DNA of 64,000 nt from Torulaspora globosa (Eukaryota > Ascomycota > Saccharomycetes > Saccharomycetales > Saccharomycetaceae): contig NC_050734.1 of NCBI RefSeq assembly GCF_014133895.1, positions 744,001 to 808,000 of the forward strand. The letters are read 5' to 3'. The position numbers and the translations under genes are program-made. The first letter of the stretch is position 1, and each line of letters starts with the position of its first letter. The notes under the pieces are model-generated. The model made no database searches. It was not told the origin of the DNA and worked only from the letters and a program-made list of their open reading frames with translations. Below are positions 18,403 to 30,323 of the stretch, in pieces.

Positions 18403-20938
18403 TCACTTCGCTGAGGGCTCCGTTCTCAGGTTTACCGCCTTTGATTTTCGAGATTTGATTTGGATTAGCAACTCGTTTTCAGGTAGCTTCATCATGTCTT
18501 TGATCTCGGCTACAAATTGTAGCATCTCCTCAGTATCCTCCTGAAAGCTCTTCTGCAGCTGCTGAAACAGTTTTTGGTATTTTCCTGACAATTCTTTAAC
18601 GATTGTGTTGTTCAACTCATTGTTGATGATTGTCATCTTCCTAACCATTTCATTGGAAAAATGAGAGATTGAACTGAAAATCTGCTCCTGCAACCTATCA
18701 GTGAAGACATTGCCTGTCGGAACGGGCAATGGCGTAGCGTAGGATATATTACCCAGAATGGTCGTGGAGTCCATTATATCAGTATTATCAAGGGTAGGAT
18801 TGTCGATCTTTTCTATATTTGCCATGCCATCGTCAAATTGAGCGTTTGAGGCCCTAGAACCTCGCGGCTTACTTTTCTTTGTCGATTTAACTTCACCAGT
18901 AATTCCTTCTGATGGCCGCTTGGTTGCTACAGCGCTCTGTGCTTTATCGACAGACAAATTTGAGTCCACAGATGCCGCTTCATTATTTTTGGTTTGCTTT
19001 TTGGACCTACGGGAATCTGGTGTTGTGACGGCAGCATCCTTACTGCAATCAGCGTATACTTTTTTCTTCTGATTCCTTGTTTTGAGTGTCGGAACGTTTT
19101 GCGAAGGTACTTCGATTACAGGTCTGTAATTTTTGAGCGTCCGTTGCCCTTTGACCTTTTTGCGTGTGGAAAGTTCGGGCTTTCTGAAGATCGAATCGAG
19201 AATATTGAGATCTCTAGGCGCAATGGACTTTGTCACATTCCCACTTGGATCGGTGACCTTTGAGTTGCCTTCCATGGGGTCTTTTAATGATCCTTTCTTT
19301 GTCTGATACTTAGTTATAAGTAAGGACGGGGATCGCTGTAGAATCTTACAATCGTCAGCTTTCGAGGAGGGCGGGTTGCTCACTAGCGCAAAGTCGTTCT
19401 TCAAAATCTCCAATGTTTTAGTCGCCTCTCTAATTTTCTTTCTCTTCTGAGCAAGCACCAGTGGCGATCCGTCATCGCCCGGTAGATCCACATCATCCAA
19501 GTCATCACCCCCGCTTGGAGTATTGCGCTTCGCGACTTGCATTGCCGACGAATTAGCAGCTTGTTCCTCGGATGAAGGTTTAAAGTCCCACTCATCGCTG
19601 CAAATCCTTGCATCTGATTGCTCCGGCGTCACCAATTGGTCTTTTTTCGCTGGGCGGCTATCGCGCTCAGCCCGTGAAGAGTCTGATCTTAACGGTTCAT
19701 GGTTAGAGGAGTAGTCAGGCAATTGAGCCCCCTCCCCAACAGTACAGTCGACTCGATCACTATGATCCTCATCCGTATGATTAAGCACGAGATAAGTTTG
19801 TACCTCGCTAACTTTTTTCACAGAGCCTATTGTCTTACAGAATTCCTCATAGGAACTTTGGTCATCCGCGTCTAGAAGAAGCCATTCAGCGCGTGAAAAC
19901 TGCTGCAGCCATGTCTCATTCGCAGAACGAAAGCAGTTCAAAGGCTTGCCAACAACTGCAATTTTCACACTCCGGATCCCCGTCATACTAATCTTAATGA
20001 GTCGACGGTTAATCTCTAGGAACATACCATTCCCATCCCACAGATATATGCAATCATGGCTTGCCTGCAGATAAAAGTGTTTAGAATTTCCGTTCGCCCT
20101 GCCAGATCTCAGAAGCTTCTCATTACCGCTGGCACCGCTCGAGTGATAGGTAACACTGCCAACCAGCATCACATCTCTCATCCTGGGCTGGAATACATCC
20201 AGCAAAAAGTTTATGACTTGAGCGTCGCCATGTCTTCCACGAAATGGGTACAGAGTGCTATTAAAAAAGGAATCGTTCTGCCTGCCCTCCCTCCATAGGA
20301 TAGGTGGCATTACAACGCCCACTTCATGAGTTGACTTTCTCGGAAAACAGTTTGAAAGTAATTCAACAATGAAATTAGCTTGCTGAAAATCGCGTATATT
20401 ATCCAGAAGATGACCGACTTCGCCTGCGAATGTCGACCTCATTAGTTTCACTACTGCTTGTTTCGCCTTTGGAACCCCATAACAAACTTCCATCAAGAGA
20501 GCTAAGTATTTCCAACTGTCTCGATCGTCTACCCTCAATCCATTGCGAAGCAGATACTTGAGCAGGCCGCAATCACTTGAAACTCTCGTTCTTGGCATAT
20601 ACTCCAAATCCTTTAAGAATGTTAGCAAAGAAAACTCTCCATTGTAAATCGTAAGGGTGATCGACTATTCAACTGACCATTAACATCCACCAGAATCCAT
20701 TCCTCGCAAGTGATGCGCTAGTGAACCTGGTACCCAGTTTAAGCAGGACATAAACAAGTTCTAAATTTTCAATCACAAAATCCTTTTTCGAAATTATTTT
20801 CAACAATCTTTCAAAACTACTCGCATTCGCAAGGTCTATCGTACATTCAATGACAGCAGTCTCAACATCAGATCCGTTTTTCAAACGGGACAACGGCAAT
20901 CCAAGCAAATCTCTGATAATGTTTTCAACCTCTGCCAT
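18403..20938 (-). CDS. RED1: Meiotic chromosome axis protein Red1 (two exons)
   Basis: Proposed CDS: complement of 20678-20938 joined to 18403-20610, 822 residues (827 in S. cerevisiae). Red1 is an axis component that recruits Hop1 and Mek1 in meiotic prophase. Exon 1 gives 87 residues of helical N-terminal domain; exon 2 holds the rest of that domain (about 88-340), a long polar region rich in Lys and Ser, and a C-terminal coiled coil (about 750-800) used for axis filament assembly. The two frames cannot be joined by one indel, because a TGA in frame 1 and a TAG in frame 2 block the junction. Removing the 67-nt candidate intron joins them in phase. The product call also rests on synteny with YLR263W. 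Confidence 0.85.
20611..20677 (-). other. Candidate 67-nt intron in RED1
   Basis: On the - strand it starts with a non-canonical GTCAGT, has a TGCTAAC branch-like heptamer, and ends CTTAAAG about 11 nt later. Both flanking codons stay whole (Met before, Asp after). It contains TCACCCTT, a 7-of-8 match to the S. cerevisiae Mer1 enhancer AYACCCUY. In-frame stops lie inside it, so unspliced RNA would give an 89-residue product. Confidence 0.6.
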
Positions 20939-21027
20939 TCCTCTTGTTACCTCTTGTTGGTTGGTCAGAGTGGTAGTCTTACTTTCAGGCTAATGTGTGT
21001 CTTATATTATCTTGTTTACTTTGTTTT

Positions 21028-21037
21028 TAACCGCCGA
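21028..21037 (+). promoter_or_regulatory. URS1-like site upstream of RED1
   Basis: TAACCGCCGA, 9 of 10 matches to URS1, 90 bp upstream of the RED1 ATG. Early meiotic genes of S. cerevisiae, RED1 included, are controlled by Ume6 through URS1. Confidence 0.55.
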
Positions 21038-21159
21038 CCCTTATCATAATAATAGTCATTATGTACGATTAAAATTTTTCGACTATATTGAAGATTGGAT
21101 GAGATGTATTATGGACCTTCTATAGGAAGTAGAGGAAAGATCCAGTAAAGCGGTTTGCC

Positions 21160-23589
21160 ATGTCTGAGGTTGAGTCGCTCACCAAGCTCTTCAGCGAAGT
21201 TGGTTTTGAAGAAGCGAAGATCAAGGAAATTGTGAAAAATAAGAAAGTTGCCGACACTTTATCAGCGTTGGTGCAAGAGGCTCCCGCTGATTACAATTGG
21301 GACAAATCAAGCAGAGCACTAGTTCATAATTTGGCATCGCTTATCAAAGGTAGTCAATTTGCTAATTCAGCGCTTATTGTTAACGGAATTGTTAAGGGCA
21401 ACTTGAAGACCAATTTACAGGTCGAAGCTGCTTATAAATATGTCAAGGAGCATGGAAACGAGGTCGATGAGGAAGAAATGAACAAGAACTCTGGAGTCGG
21501 GGTTGAGATTACCGAGGATCAAGTTAGAAAGAGCGTGATCCAGTATATTGAGAACAATAAAGAGACTATTTTGGCTGAACGATACAAGCTTGTTCCAGGA
21601 ATTTTTGCCAATATCAAGAACTTGCCCGAATTAAGATGGGCAGATCCTCGTAGCTTCAAACCGATCATTGATCAGGAGATTTTGAAGGTTTTAGGCCCTA
21701 AAGATGAGAGAGATCTCGTCAAGAAGAAGAAGAAAGGTGGTGACTCGGCCAAAGCTGGTGCTGATTCGAAGCAAAAAAACGATAAGGCATCTCCCTTGGG
21801 CACTACCCAAAGGAATATGTTTACGGAAGGTTTCCTTGGGGATCTTCACAAGGTCGAAGATAATCCTCAGGCAACGCCGGAACTATTGGAAGAACATTTG
21901 AAGGCTGTCAATGGAAAAGTTCGTACGAGATTCCCCCCAGAACCTAATGGATATTTACACATTGGTCATTCCAAAGCCATCATGGTGAATTTTGGCTATG
22001 CCAAGTATCATGGGGGTGAATGTAATTTGAGATTTGACGATACTAACCCTGAAGCCGAAGCTCCTGAATACTTCGAATCAATCAAAAGAATGGTTTCGTG
22101 GCTTGGTTTCAAGCCCACAAGAGTCACATACTCCAGTGACCACTTTGATACACTATACAATTTGGCTGAAGTTTTGATCAAAAATGGCAAGGCGTATGTA
22201 TGTCACTGTACGCCCGAGCAGGTAAAAGCCGGGCGTGGTATCAAGGAAGATGGAACGCCAGGTGGAGAAAGATTTGCATGCAAAGATCGTGAAAGATCAG
22301 TTGAAGAGACCCTTGATGAATTCAGAAAAATGAGAGATGGTTTCTACAAACCTGGTGAGGCAACTCTAAGAATGAAGCAGGATCTGACTTCGCCAAGTCC
22401 TCAAATGTGGGATCTTGTCGCATACAGAGTTTTGAATGCTGAACATCCAAGAACTGGAAATAAGTGGAAAATATACCCTACCTACGACTTCACCCACTGT
22501 TTGGTCGATTCTTTCGAGAACATCACCCATTCCTTGTGTACCACTGAATTTTACCTATCTAGAGAAAGCTACGAGTGGCTTTGCGATCAAGTTCATGTCT
22601 TTAGACCCACACAGAGAGAATATGGACGTTTGAACATCACAGGGACTCTCCTTTCAAAGAGAAAAATCGCTAAACTGGTGGATGGAAAATTCGTTCGGGG
22701 CTGGGATGATCCTAGACTGTTCACATTAGAGGCTATTCGTAGGCGTGGTGTACCCCCTGGAGCCATCTTGTCATTCATAAACACTCTGGGCGTCACTACC
22801 AGCACGACCAATATTCAAGTTATCAGGTTCGAGAGCGCAGTAAGAAAATATTTGGAGGATTCCACACCAAGATTAATGTTTGTGCTTGACCCAATCGAGG
22901 TTGTGTTGGATAACTTACCGGACGACTATGAAGAATTAGTCACCATTCCATTTAGACCTGGTTCTCCTGAATTTGGCGAAAGAACTGTGCCTTTCACTAA
23001 GAGACTTTTTATTGAAAGATCGGATTTTTCAGACAAGACCGACGACAAAGAGTTTTTCCGTTTGACACCAAATCAGCCAGTTGGCCTTATCAAAGTGCCA
23101 TATACCATCTCCTTCAAGAGTGCAGAATCAGACGAAGCCGGTAATATAGTCAAAATACATGCCCACTATGACAGCTCACCAGCAGATGGAAAACCTAGCA
23201 AACCAAAGACATACATTCAATGGGTTCCCGTTTCTGCGAAATACAGCTCACCTGTTAAGGTAGCCGAAACAAGAGTATACAACCAACTGTTCTCCTCCGA
23301 GAATCCTTCAGCACATCCAGAGGGCTACTTGAAGGATATCAACCCTGAAAGCGAGCTTGTCTACACCAATTCTGTCATTGAACCCAACTTCAACAAGGTC
23401 ATCGAAAACTCTCCATGGGTAGTCGAATCAGTGAAGAAGTCCGAATTTTACGTTCCTGAAGAGGAAGGCAGAAAGGAAGTCTGTAGATTCCAAGCAATGA
23501 GAGTTGGCTATTTCACTTTGGACAAAGAGAGCAAAGAGGATAGAATCATATTGAACAGAATCGTCAGTTTAAAGGAAAGTACCAAATAA
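21160..23589 (+). CDS. GLN4: Glutaminyl-tRNA synthetase
   Basis: Class I cytosolic GlnRS, 809 residues, the length of S. cerevisiae Gln4. The N-terminal ~200 residues form the yeast-specific appended domain that binds tRNA non-specifically, followed by a Lys-rich linker (KKKKKGGDSAK). The catalytic core starts with PPEPNGYLHIGHSKA (HIGH motif, about 260-272) and has the class I second signature LLSKRKIAKL at about 495-505. The C-terminal anticodon-binding beta-barrels are complete. Divergent from RED1 with 221 bp between them. In S. cerevisiae GLN4 (YOR168W) follows RPS28A; here RED1 from the other copy sits between. Confidence 0.98.
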   Translation: MSEVESLTKLFSEVGFEEAKIKEIVKNKKVADTLSALVQEAPADYNWDKSSRALVHNLASLIKGSQFANSALIVNGIVKGNLKTNLQVEAAYKYVKEHGNEVDEEEMNKNSGVGVEITEDQVRKSVIQYIENNKETILAERYKLVPGIFANIKNLPELRWADPRSFKPIIDQEILKVLGPKDERDLVKKKKKGGDSAKAGADSKQKNDKASPLGTTQRNMFTEGFLGDLHKVEDNPQATPELLEEHLKAVNGKVRTRFPPEPNGYLHIGHSKAIMVNFGYAKYHGGECNLRFDDTNPEAEAPEYFESIKRMVSWLGFKPTRVTYSSDHFDTLYNLAEVLIKNGKAYVCHCTPEQVKAGRGIKEDGTPGGERFACKDRERSVEETLDEFRKMRDGFYKPGEATLRMKQDLTSPSPQMWDLVAYRVLNAEHPRTGNKWKIYPTYDFTHCLVDSFENITHSLCTTEFYLSRESYEWLCDQVHVFRPTQREYGRLNITGTLLSKRKIAKLVDGKFVRGWDDPRLFTLEAIRRRGVPPGAILSFINTLGVTTSTTNIQVIRFESAVRKYLEDSTPRLMFVLDPIEVVLDNLPDDYEELVTIPFRPGSPEFGERTVPFTKRLFIERSDFSDKTDDKEFFRLTPNQPVGLIKVPYTISFKSAESDEAGNIVKIHAHYDSSPADGKPSKPKTYIQWVPVSAKYSSPVKVAETRVYNQLFSSENPSAHPEGYLKDINPESELVYTNSVIEPNFNKVIENSPWVVESVKKSEFYVPEEEGRKEVCRFQAMRVGYFTLDKESKEDRIILNRIVSLKESTK

Positions 23590-23940
23590 TCGTAATTGAC
23601 TGTGTAGCTTTTTGTATTTTCATGCATTTCACTGTACCTGGATGGTTTTTTACGTTTTGTAGTTAGACAAGCGTATTTCGGCTCAGCTTACCCACAAGAC
23701 AATACTTGTATATACTTAAGGCAACGTGGCAAGCGGTGCCACTCTTATGTGTCTTCTTGAGCACCAAGCGACGTCCAACGCTCACATAAACTCAGGCGTG
23801 GTTATGCTTGACGCTGCTGTATTGTTCTTTCTAGCGTAGGATGACAGTAAACCGAAAATTTTTATAGAGCGAAGACTCATCGAACAGGCCTTAGTGCACG
23901 ACTGACACACTCTAAAGAGTCAGTAAGAGATCCAGCAGCA
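23590..23940. promoter_or_regulatory. GLN4 3' flank and TMA7 promoter
   Basis: A 351-bp spacer with no gene. A short inverted repeat ACTCT-AA-AGAGT (23909-23920) lies about 20 bp upstream of the TMA7 ATG and overlaps GAGTCA (23917-23922), a Gcn4-like core. Confidence 0.5.
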
Positions 23941-24135
23941 ATGTCCGGCCGTCAAGGTGGTAAGGCCAAGCCATTGAAGCAAAAGAAGAAGCAGCAACAA
24001 GAGTTGGATCCTGAGGATATGGCCTTCAAGGAGAAACAAAAGCAAGATGCCGCTGCCAAGAAAGCCTTCATGGCCAACGTCAAGTCAGGCAAACCACTAA
24101 TCGGCGGTGGAATCAAGAAATCCGGCAAGAAATAA
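23941..24135 (+). CDS. TMA7: Translation machinery-associated protein Tma7
   Basis: A 64-residue, highly basic protein that co-purifies with ribosomes. It has the family pattern: MSGRQGGKAKPLKQKKKQQQ, then DPEDMAFKEKQK and the C-terminal KPLIGGGIKKSGKK. The length equals S. cerevisiae Tma7 (YLR262C-A), and it sits next to YPT6 as there. Function in translation is not well defined. The start is the first ATG. Confidence 0.96.
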   Translation: MSGRQGGKAKPLKQKKKQQQELDPEDMAFKEKQKQDAAAKKAFMANVKSGKPLIGGGIKKSGKK

Positions 24136-25284
<1,149 letters not shown>

Positions 25285-25388
25285 GCGCCAAACCAATCAT
25301 CATACAACATTACTTATCATCTACCTATTCTTCGTACATTCATACGCGCAGGTGTAGTTATATATGTAACTAATTCCTAAAAAGGTGA

Positions 25389-27554
25389 CTACATCGAGTC
25401 GAAGTCAGTGTCCACGTAACTGCCGTTTCTTAGAAGCGTTTTGCACAAGCGGGGCATAACTTCGACCTGCAGCGGCTCCAGCGGGAACTTCTCACCATCG
25501 ACCGAAAAGAGACTGTTTGTGATCTTCGGCACCAATCTGTAAGCCAAGATCTTGGAATGTATGACTTCAGGTTGCAAAACGTGTGAGCCCTTGTCCAGCC
25601 CCAAAAGGATAGGAGCCATTCTTGTAACTGGCGTTCTGGCGTCGGTAATCACAAGATCCATGCTACCGTCTGCAGGCAGTGCAGCTGGGAAGAACTTAGT
25701 GTCAGCTGCAATATAGGGCATTTTTCCCGTGTAGAAAATGCCCAAATTGTCAGTCAGATCTGGGTCGATTCGTTCCCAATCTGCGGGCACTGCATTATCC
25801 AGCGGGTACTTTACTTTGAAGTCCTTCTCAGTGATTCTGTCTGCATCTCTACTATTCGAATCACCATCCAGCCCCTCGTGGTCTTGATTCCTTTCTAGCT
25901 CACTTTCAAATCTCAATGAAGCTCGATTCTTATGCTCCAGATAATGCACTTTCAAGTCGTTCTTCAACTTAGCAGCATATTTGACATAAATTTCACATGG
26001 ATATTTCTTGCGTTGCAGAACGTTGAATGCAACTCCGAGCTCAAATCTGGCCGGTCCCATCCATCTGATAAATTCAGTGTTTATGTCTGACTCAGCAATA
26101 ACTCCATAAGTTTGACTCAGGAAGGACAAACGAGGAAACTCCTTGTAATATGACTGTTGCGAGCAGCACATTAGGTCTATTCTTGCCTCTACTGATTTCA
26201 CAAGGCAAAGTGCGGCGTAGGACGGATTATTTGTCCAGTGACATGAGACACTCATTGCGTTCCCTGAACCACACGGTAGTTGTGTCACAGCAAGTTTATT
26301 GAATGCTTCAGCCCGATCCGGTCGTTGGAACAACCCATTGATGACTTCATATGGTATGCCGTCTCCAGATGCACAAGCAATCGTATCATATTTATCGATG
26401 TCCACTTCACGAGCTATATCTACCGCGTGCCCAAAATACTTAGTGTACGCTGTATCGATTGAGCATTTGCTTGCCAATAAAATGGGCTTGCACTTGCTCA
26501 TAAACAGTTTCTTAGCTTTCCGCTTACCACCAAATGGATTAATTATAACCAATATCGATCTTTCTCGGCGAGCATTTTTGTAGCTTCTTTTTAGAATTTC
26601 CTCTACAATATCCATGTTGGCAGACGAACTGGGGAAGCTGATGGACAAAATCAAACGCTTAGGTACGATGTCGTGGCGCCTAGGTTTGGCAAAAGTTATT
26701 TCCACGAACTTTGGCTCCCCACTTCCTCTTTTCGAGCATTTTTTCGTCTTACCCTTGGTATTTATTCCGCTCTTTGTTCCACCGACAGCTAAGAAACGAT
26801 CGTCATGGCCTGCTGCGGCAGTGTTAACTTGGTTATCACTATCGTTAAGATTCGATGACGAAGGTGAAGAGCTGGCATCTGAAGCCTTACTCGTATCAGT
26901 GTTATCTAAGTAGTCTTTGGGATTCTCCAGATATTTGGCGTGCAGTATTCTTCCATACGGTATGACTGTATTGGCAAGCATTTGGCCAGTGACTGAAGAA
27001 TATGATGCGTCGTGGTCGCCTAAATTGTTTAACCCACCGCCGACGCTTTTGCTGGGGCTGCTCAGATTTAAGTGATTGCGTTGTTCGGTAGAATAGCTGT
27101 CGCTCAGACATGTAACACAACTGACTAAAGACTCTGTCTCGAAAAAACTGCTGTCGCTCGTACTATTGTTGCGGCTGTCGAGAAAGGCTTCATTGTCAGA
27201 AGCTCGCGATGCAAGGGAAATTCCTTGAGAAGTGATCATAATACCATCATCAGTCAGCGTGGCTTCGTTGAAATCTCTGACCGCGATAGATCTTAGACTT
27301 TTGAGCGAGCTGGGCAAGTTCATTGAAACATGAATATTCTTAGTCGTTGTGCTCGCCAAGGGATTCGTATGGAGTTCGTTATCTGTCCCGGCTAAAGTGC
27401 GGGAATCTATGAAACTTACGCTTCTATCTGGCTTCTTATGAAAATCGCTATCACTATTATCAAATGAAGGTTCAGTTGATGAAGTTGACGACGAAGGTGC
27501 GAGAGGAAGCAGGAGCCCTCGCTTCAGTTTGGTACTATTCGAACGGAGCGTCAT
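25389..27554 (-). CDS. LCB5: Sphingoid long-chain base kinase (Lcb4/Lcb5)
   Basis: Phosphorylates dihydrosphingosine and phytosphingosine, a signalling and turnover step of sphingolipid metabolism at internal membranes. The 721-residue protein has a Ser-rich, low-complexity N-terminus (~1-280) and a DAGK-type catalytic domain starting near 330 with [16 protein letters not shown]; further family blocks include [14 protein letters not shown] (nucleotide-binding GDG), [10 protein letters not shown], and a C-terminal GSMDLVITD and FSVDGE. S. cerevisiae has the ohnologs LCB4 (YOR171C) and LCB5 (YLR260W); this is the unduplicated counterpart, so the symbol is a choice of convenience. Divergent from HSP60. 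Confidence 0.93.
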   Translation of the reverse strand: MTLRSNSTKLKRGLLLPLAPSSSTSSTEPSFDNSDSDFHKKPDRSVSFIDSRTLAGTDNELHTNPLASTTTKNIHVSMNLPSSLKSLRSIAVRDFNEATLTDDGIMITSQGISLASRASDNEAFLDSRNNSTSDSSFFETESLVSCVTCLSDSYSTEQRNHLNLSSPSKSVGGGLNNLGDHDASYSSVTGQMLANTVIPYGRILHAKYLENPKDYLDNTDTSKASDASSSPSSSNLNDSDNQVNTAAAGHDDRFLAVGGTKSGINTKGKTKKCSKRGSGEPKFVEITFAKPRRHDIVPKRLILSISFPSSSANMDIVEEILKRSYKNARRERSILVIINPFGGKRKAKKLFMSKCKPILLASKCSIDTAYTKYFGHAVDIAREVDIDKYDTIACASGDGIPYEVINGLFQRPDRAEAFNKLAVTQLPCGSGNAMSVSCHWTNNPSYAALCLVKSVEARIDLMCCSQQSYYKEFPRLSFLSQTYGVIAESDINTEFIRWMGPARFELGVAFNVLQRKKYPCEIYVKYAAKLKNDLKVHYLEHKNRASLRFESELERNQDHEGLDGDSNSRDADRITEKDFKVKYPLDNAVPADWERIDPDLTDNLGIFYTGKMPYIAADTKFFPAALPADGSMDLVITDARTPVTRMAPILLGLDKGSHVLQPEVIHSKILAYRLVPKITNSLFSVDGEKFPLEPLQVEVMPRLCKTLLRNGSYVDTDFDSM

Positions 27555-27871
27555 CCTAGAAAATTTGTTTCTGTGGATCTGATCTCTTTTTCAACCTCTT
27601 CTACTCAGATGGGGAGGTAGCAACAACAGGGAAGAACAGTTTTGTTGGTATAACTCTAGCGACCACACAACATAAGGAGCGCGTCATCGAGAATCAATTT
27701 TTCCGACTGTATTTACTCGATTCGGTATTCCAGCTTACACCCGAGGGAGTTGTTGCTGTTCCAAGGCGCAGACGCATTGAGCGAAAATGTTGGATCTAAG
27801 TCCGTCCCGATACAACGGCACGCTTTCTCAGAGCACCTCGCTTACCCTGCGCAGTGACCTTCGATGTCTGA

Positions 27872-27879
27872 TCACGTGA
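27872..27879. promoter_or_regulatory. Cbf1-type E-box TCACGTGA
   Basis: Perfect palindromic match, 318 bp upstream of the LCB4/5-type kinase. Confidence 0.5.
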
Positions 27880-28092
27880 TTAGCACTTCCTCCATTAGCA
27901 CTTACTGTTGGAGATTCATTCTAAAGCAGAGGGCAGATGGAGGCTGTCAGCATGCAATAACAGGCCGCATTAAATTAGCGGATTTCGGAAGATCAAACGG
28001 CTTAACTCTACCGACCTTATATACAAAGTTTATCGTCTAACCGCCCAAGTGAGATTCCCCGCTTTTAGCCGCCAACCCCTATCCGCATCGTT

Positions 28093-28144
28093 TCACGTGA
28101 CAATTTTGGAATCTTCTAGAAAAATAGTAGCTCCATGTTACCCG
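28093..28144 (+). promoter_or_regulatory. HSP60 promoter cluster: Cbf1, HSE, Reb1
   Basis: TCACGTGA (28093-28100), then a perfect three-unit heat-shock element GAAtcTTCtaGAA (28109-28121), then TTACCCG (28138-28144). A TATATATA box follows at 28181-28188. The HSE indicates Hsf1 control of HSP60. Confidence 0.8.
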
Positions 28145-28308
28145 CCGTTGGCGCCCAATCTTACCTTTCTCTCTTTGGAGTATATATATGAGCACGATAC
28201 AGTTAGAGAGACCAGCGTATACCGGGGGCAAACGGGTGTTATTCAGCCACCTTAATTTCGACATTAGGCTCTTTGGACAATTACCGGTGCACTTGTTATT
28301 AGTGGAAA

Positions 28309-30033
28309 ATGTTGAGGTCTATTACAGTTCGTTCTCGTATCCCTAGCTTGAGGTCAGCCAACGTTCTGCGTCGTTGCTACTCTTCCCACAAGGAGTTGAA
28401 ATTCGGCGTGGAAGGACGTGCCGCATTATTGAGAGGTGTTGAGACCCTTGCTGATGCTGTCCAAGCTACTTTGGGTCCAAAAGGTAGGAACGTTTTAATT
28501 GAACAACCATTTGGTGCTCCAAAGATCACCAAAGATGGTGTCACTGTTGCGAAATCCATCGTTTTGGAAGACAAGTTCGAAAACATGGGAGCCAAGCTAC
28601 TGCAAGAAGTGGCATCTAAGACTAACGAGGCCGCCGGTGATGGTACCACTTCTGCTACTGTTTTAGGTAGAGCTATCTTCACCGAATCTGTAAAGAATGT
28701 GGCTGCAGGATGCAATCCAATGGATCTGAGAAGAGGTTCTCAAGCGGCAGTGGAGAAAGTCATTGAGTTCTTGAGTAGCAACAAGAAGGAAATTACCACA
28801 TCTGAGGAAATTGCCCAGGTGGCAACCATCTCAGCCAATGGCGATGCTCACGTCGGTAGACTATTGGCTTCTGCCATGGAGAAGGTTGGCAAAGAAGGTG
28901 TCATCACTATCAGGGAGGGTAGAACTCTGGAAGATGAGTTGGAAGTCACCGAGGGTATGAGATTTGACCGTGGTTTTATCTCGCCATACTTCATCACGGA
29001 CGCGAAATCTGGTAAAGTTGAGTTTGAGAAGCCTCTGCTTTTGATCAGTGAGAAGAAAATCTCTTCCATTCAGGACATCCTGCCAGCTTTGGAGATCTCC
29101 AACCAGTCTAGAAGACCGCTGGTTATTATTGCTGAAGATGTGGACGGTGAAGCTCTTGCAGCATGTATTTTGAACAAATTAAGAGGACAGGTTAAGGTAT
29201 GCGCTGTCAAGGCCCCAGGCTTCGGTGACAACAGAAAGAACACTTTGGGTGATATCGCTATCTTAACCGGTGGTACCGTCTTCACGGAGGAGCTAGATCT
29301 AAAACCAGAACAGTGCACCGTCGATCAACTAGGTTCCTGTGATTCGATTACTATCACTAAGGAGGATACCGTGGTGTTGAACGGTGACGGTTCCAAGGAT
29401 GCCATTGAAACTAGAATTGAGCAGATCAAAAACTCCATTGACTTGACGACCACAAACTCATACGAAAAGGAGAAGCTTCAAGAACGTCTGGCTAAGCTGT
29501 CAGGCGGCGTGGCTGTCATCAGAGTTGGAGGCTCTTCTGAAGTGGAAGTTGGCGAGAAGAAAGATCGTTACGATGACGCTTTGAACGCCACCAGAGCCGC
29601 TGTAGAGGAAGGTATCCTACCTGGTGGTGGTACCGCTTTGGTCAAGGCCTCTCGTGTGTTGGATGAAGTTAAAGTTGATAACTTTGACCAGAAACTCGGT
29701 GTCGACATCATTAGAAAGGCGATCTCCAGACCAGCAAGGCAAATCATCGAGAATGCTGGTGAGGAAGGTTCTGTGATCGTTGGTAAGCTGATTGACGAAT
29801 ACGGTAATGACTTTGCCAAGGGTTACGATGCAGCCAAAGGTGAATTCACCGATATGTTAGCAGCTGGTATCATTGATCCTTTCAAGGTTGTTAGGTCTGG
29901 TTTAGTTGACGCTTCTGGTGTCGCCTCGTTGTTAGCCACTACTGAAGTTGCCATTGTTGATGCCCCACAGCCACCTGCCCCAGCTGGTGGTGGTATGCCA
30001 GGTGGTATGCCAGGTATGCCCGGTATGATGTAA
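28309..30033 (+). CDS. HSP60: Mitochondrial chaperonin Hsp60
   Basis: Group I chaperonin (GroEL family) of the mitochondrial matrix, 574 residues. The N-terminus is a basic, Arg-rich presequence ([20 protein letters not shown]) ending near [12 protein letters not shown]. GroEL landmarks are intact: [17 protein letters not shown], the ATP-binding GDGTT, apical-domain ISPYFITD, and the second equatorial segment [12 protein letters not shown]. The C-terminus is the expected flexible GGM repeat ([15 protein letters not shown]). Codon use is that of a strongly expressed gene. A heat-shock element lies 188 bp upstream. In S. cerevisiae it is YLR259C, next to LCB5. Confidence 0.98.
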   Translation: MLRSITVRSRIPSLRSANVLRRCYSSHKELKFGVEGRAALLRGVETLADAVQATLGPKGRNVLIEQPFGAPKITKDGVTVAKSIVLEDKFENMGAKLLQEVASKTNEAAGDGTTSATVLGRAIFTESVKNVAAGCNPMDLRRGSQAAVEKVIEFLSSNKKEITTSEEIAQVATISANGDAHVGRLLASAMEKVGKEGVITIREGRTLEDELEVTEGMRFDRGFISPYFITDAKSGKVEFEKPLLLISEKKISSIQDILPALEISNQSRRPLVIIAEDVDGEALAACILNKLRGQVKVCAVKAPGFGDNRKNTLGDIAILTGGTVFTEELDLKPEQCTVDQLGSCDSITITKEDTVVLNGDGSKDAIETRIEQIKNSIDLTTTNSYEKEKLQERLAKLSGGVAVIRVGGSSEVEVGEKKDRYDDALNATRAAVEEGILPGGGTALVKASRVLDEVKVDNFDQKLGVDIIRKAISRPARQIIENAGEEGSVIVGKLIDEYGNDFAKGYDAAKGEFTDMLAAGIIDPFKVVRSGLVDASGVASLLATTEVAIVDAPQPPAPAGGGMPGGMPGMPGMM

Positions 30034-30213
30034 GGCCTCCCGTCTAGTGAGATTATCTTCGATTACCTCAGTGCTGGTTCGGACTATGATGTATATGAAT
30101 ATCGCATGTAAATAGATAATGCTAATAAAGTATTTGTCCATGTTGAACTGCGGACTGCTGTACTATTTGTGGTGGACATTCGATTTATTGTTTTAGAAAG
30201 TGAAAAAAAAATT

Positions 30214-30323
30214 GGGGCGAGCTGGGAATTGAACCCAGGGCCTCTCGCATGCTTGTATGTTTTCATCCCCAGTGTTCCGAAGGTTCGCCCAAAGCGAGAA
30301 TCATACCACTAGACCACACGCCC
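30214..30323 (-). tRNA. tRNA-Pro(UGG) with 38-nt intron
   Basis: The - strand begins GGGCGTGTGGTCTAGTGG and ends CTCGCCCC; the T arm GGTTCAATTCCC is standard. The anticodon stem CTCGC pairs with GCGAG, and the loop reads TT-TGG-G, giving anticodon UGG. A 38-nt intron follows position 37, so the mature tRNA is 72 nt. A run of nine T (30203-30211 on the - strand) is the Pol III terminator. Proline UGG tRNAs of S. cerevisiae also carry an intron here. It lies at the break between the two synteny blocks. Confidence 0.97.

Larger units (their letters stand above)
27555..28308. promoter_or_regulatory. Divergent LCB4/5-HSP60 promoter region
   Basis: A 754-bp region with two perfect Cbf1-type sites (27872-27879, 28093-28100), a URS1-like TAGCCGCCAA (28066-28075), a heat-shock element (28109-28121), a Reb1 site TTACCCG (28138-28144) and a TATATATA box (28181-28188). 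The short frames in it have no recognisable product. Confidence 0.7.

Noticed and set aside
20669..20671. Programmed frameshift or single sequencing error to explain the split RED1
   Set aside because: Stops in both frames at the junction (TGA at 20669-20671 and TAG at 20665-20667) mean one shift cannot join them; an intron is simpler.
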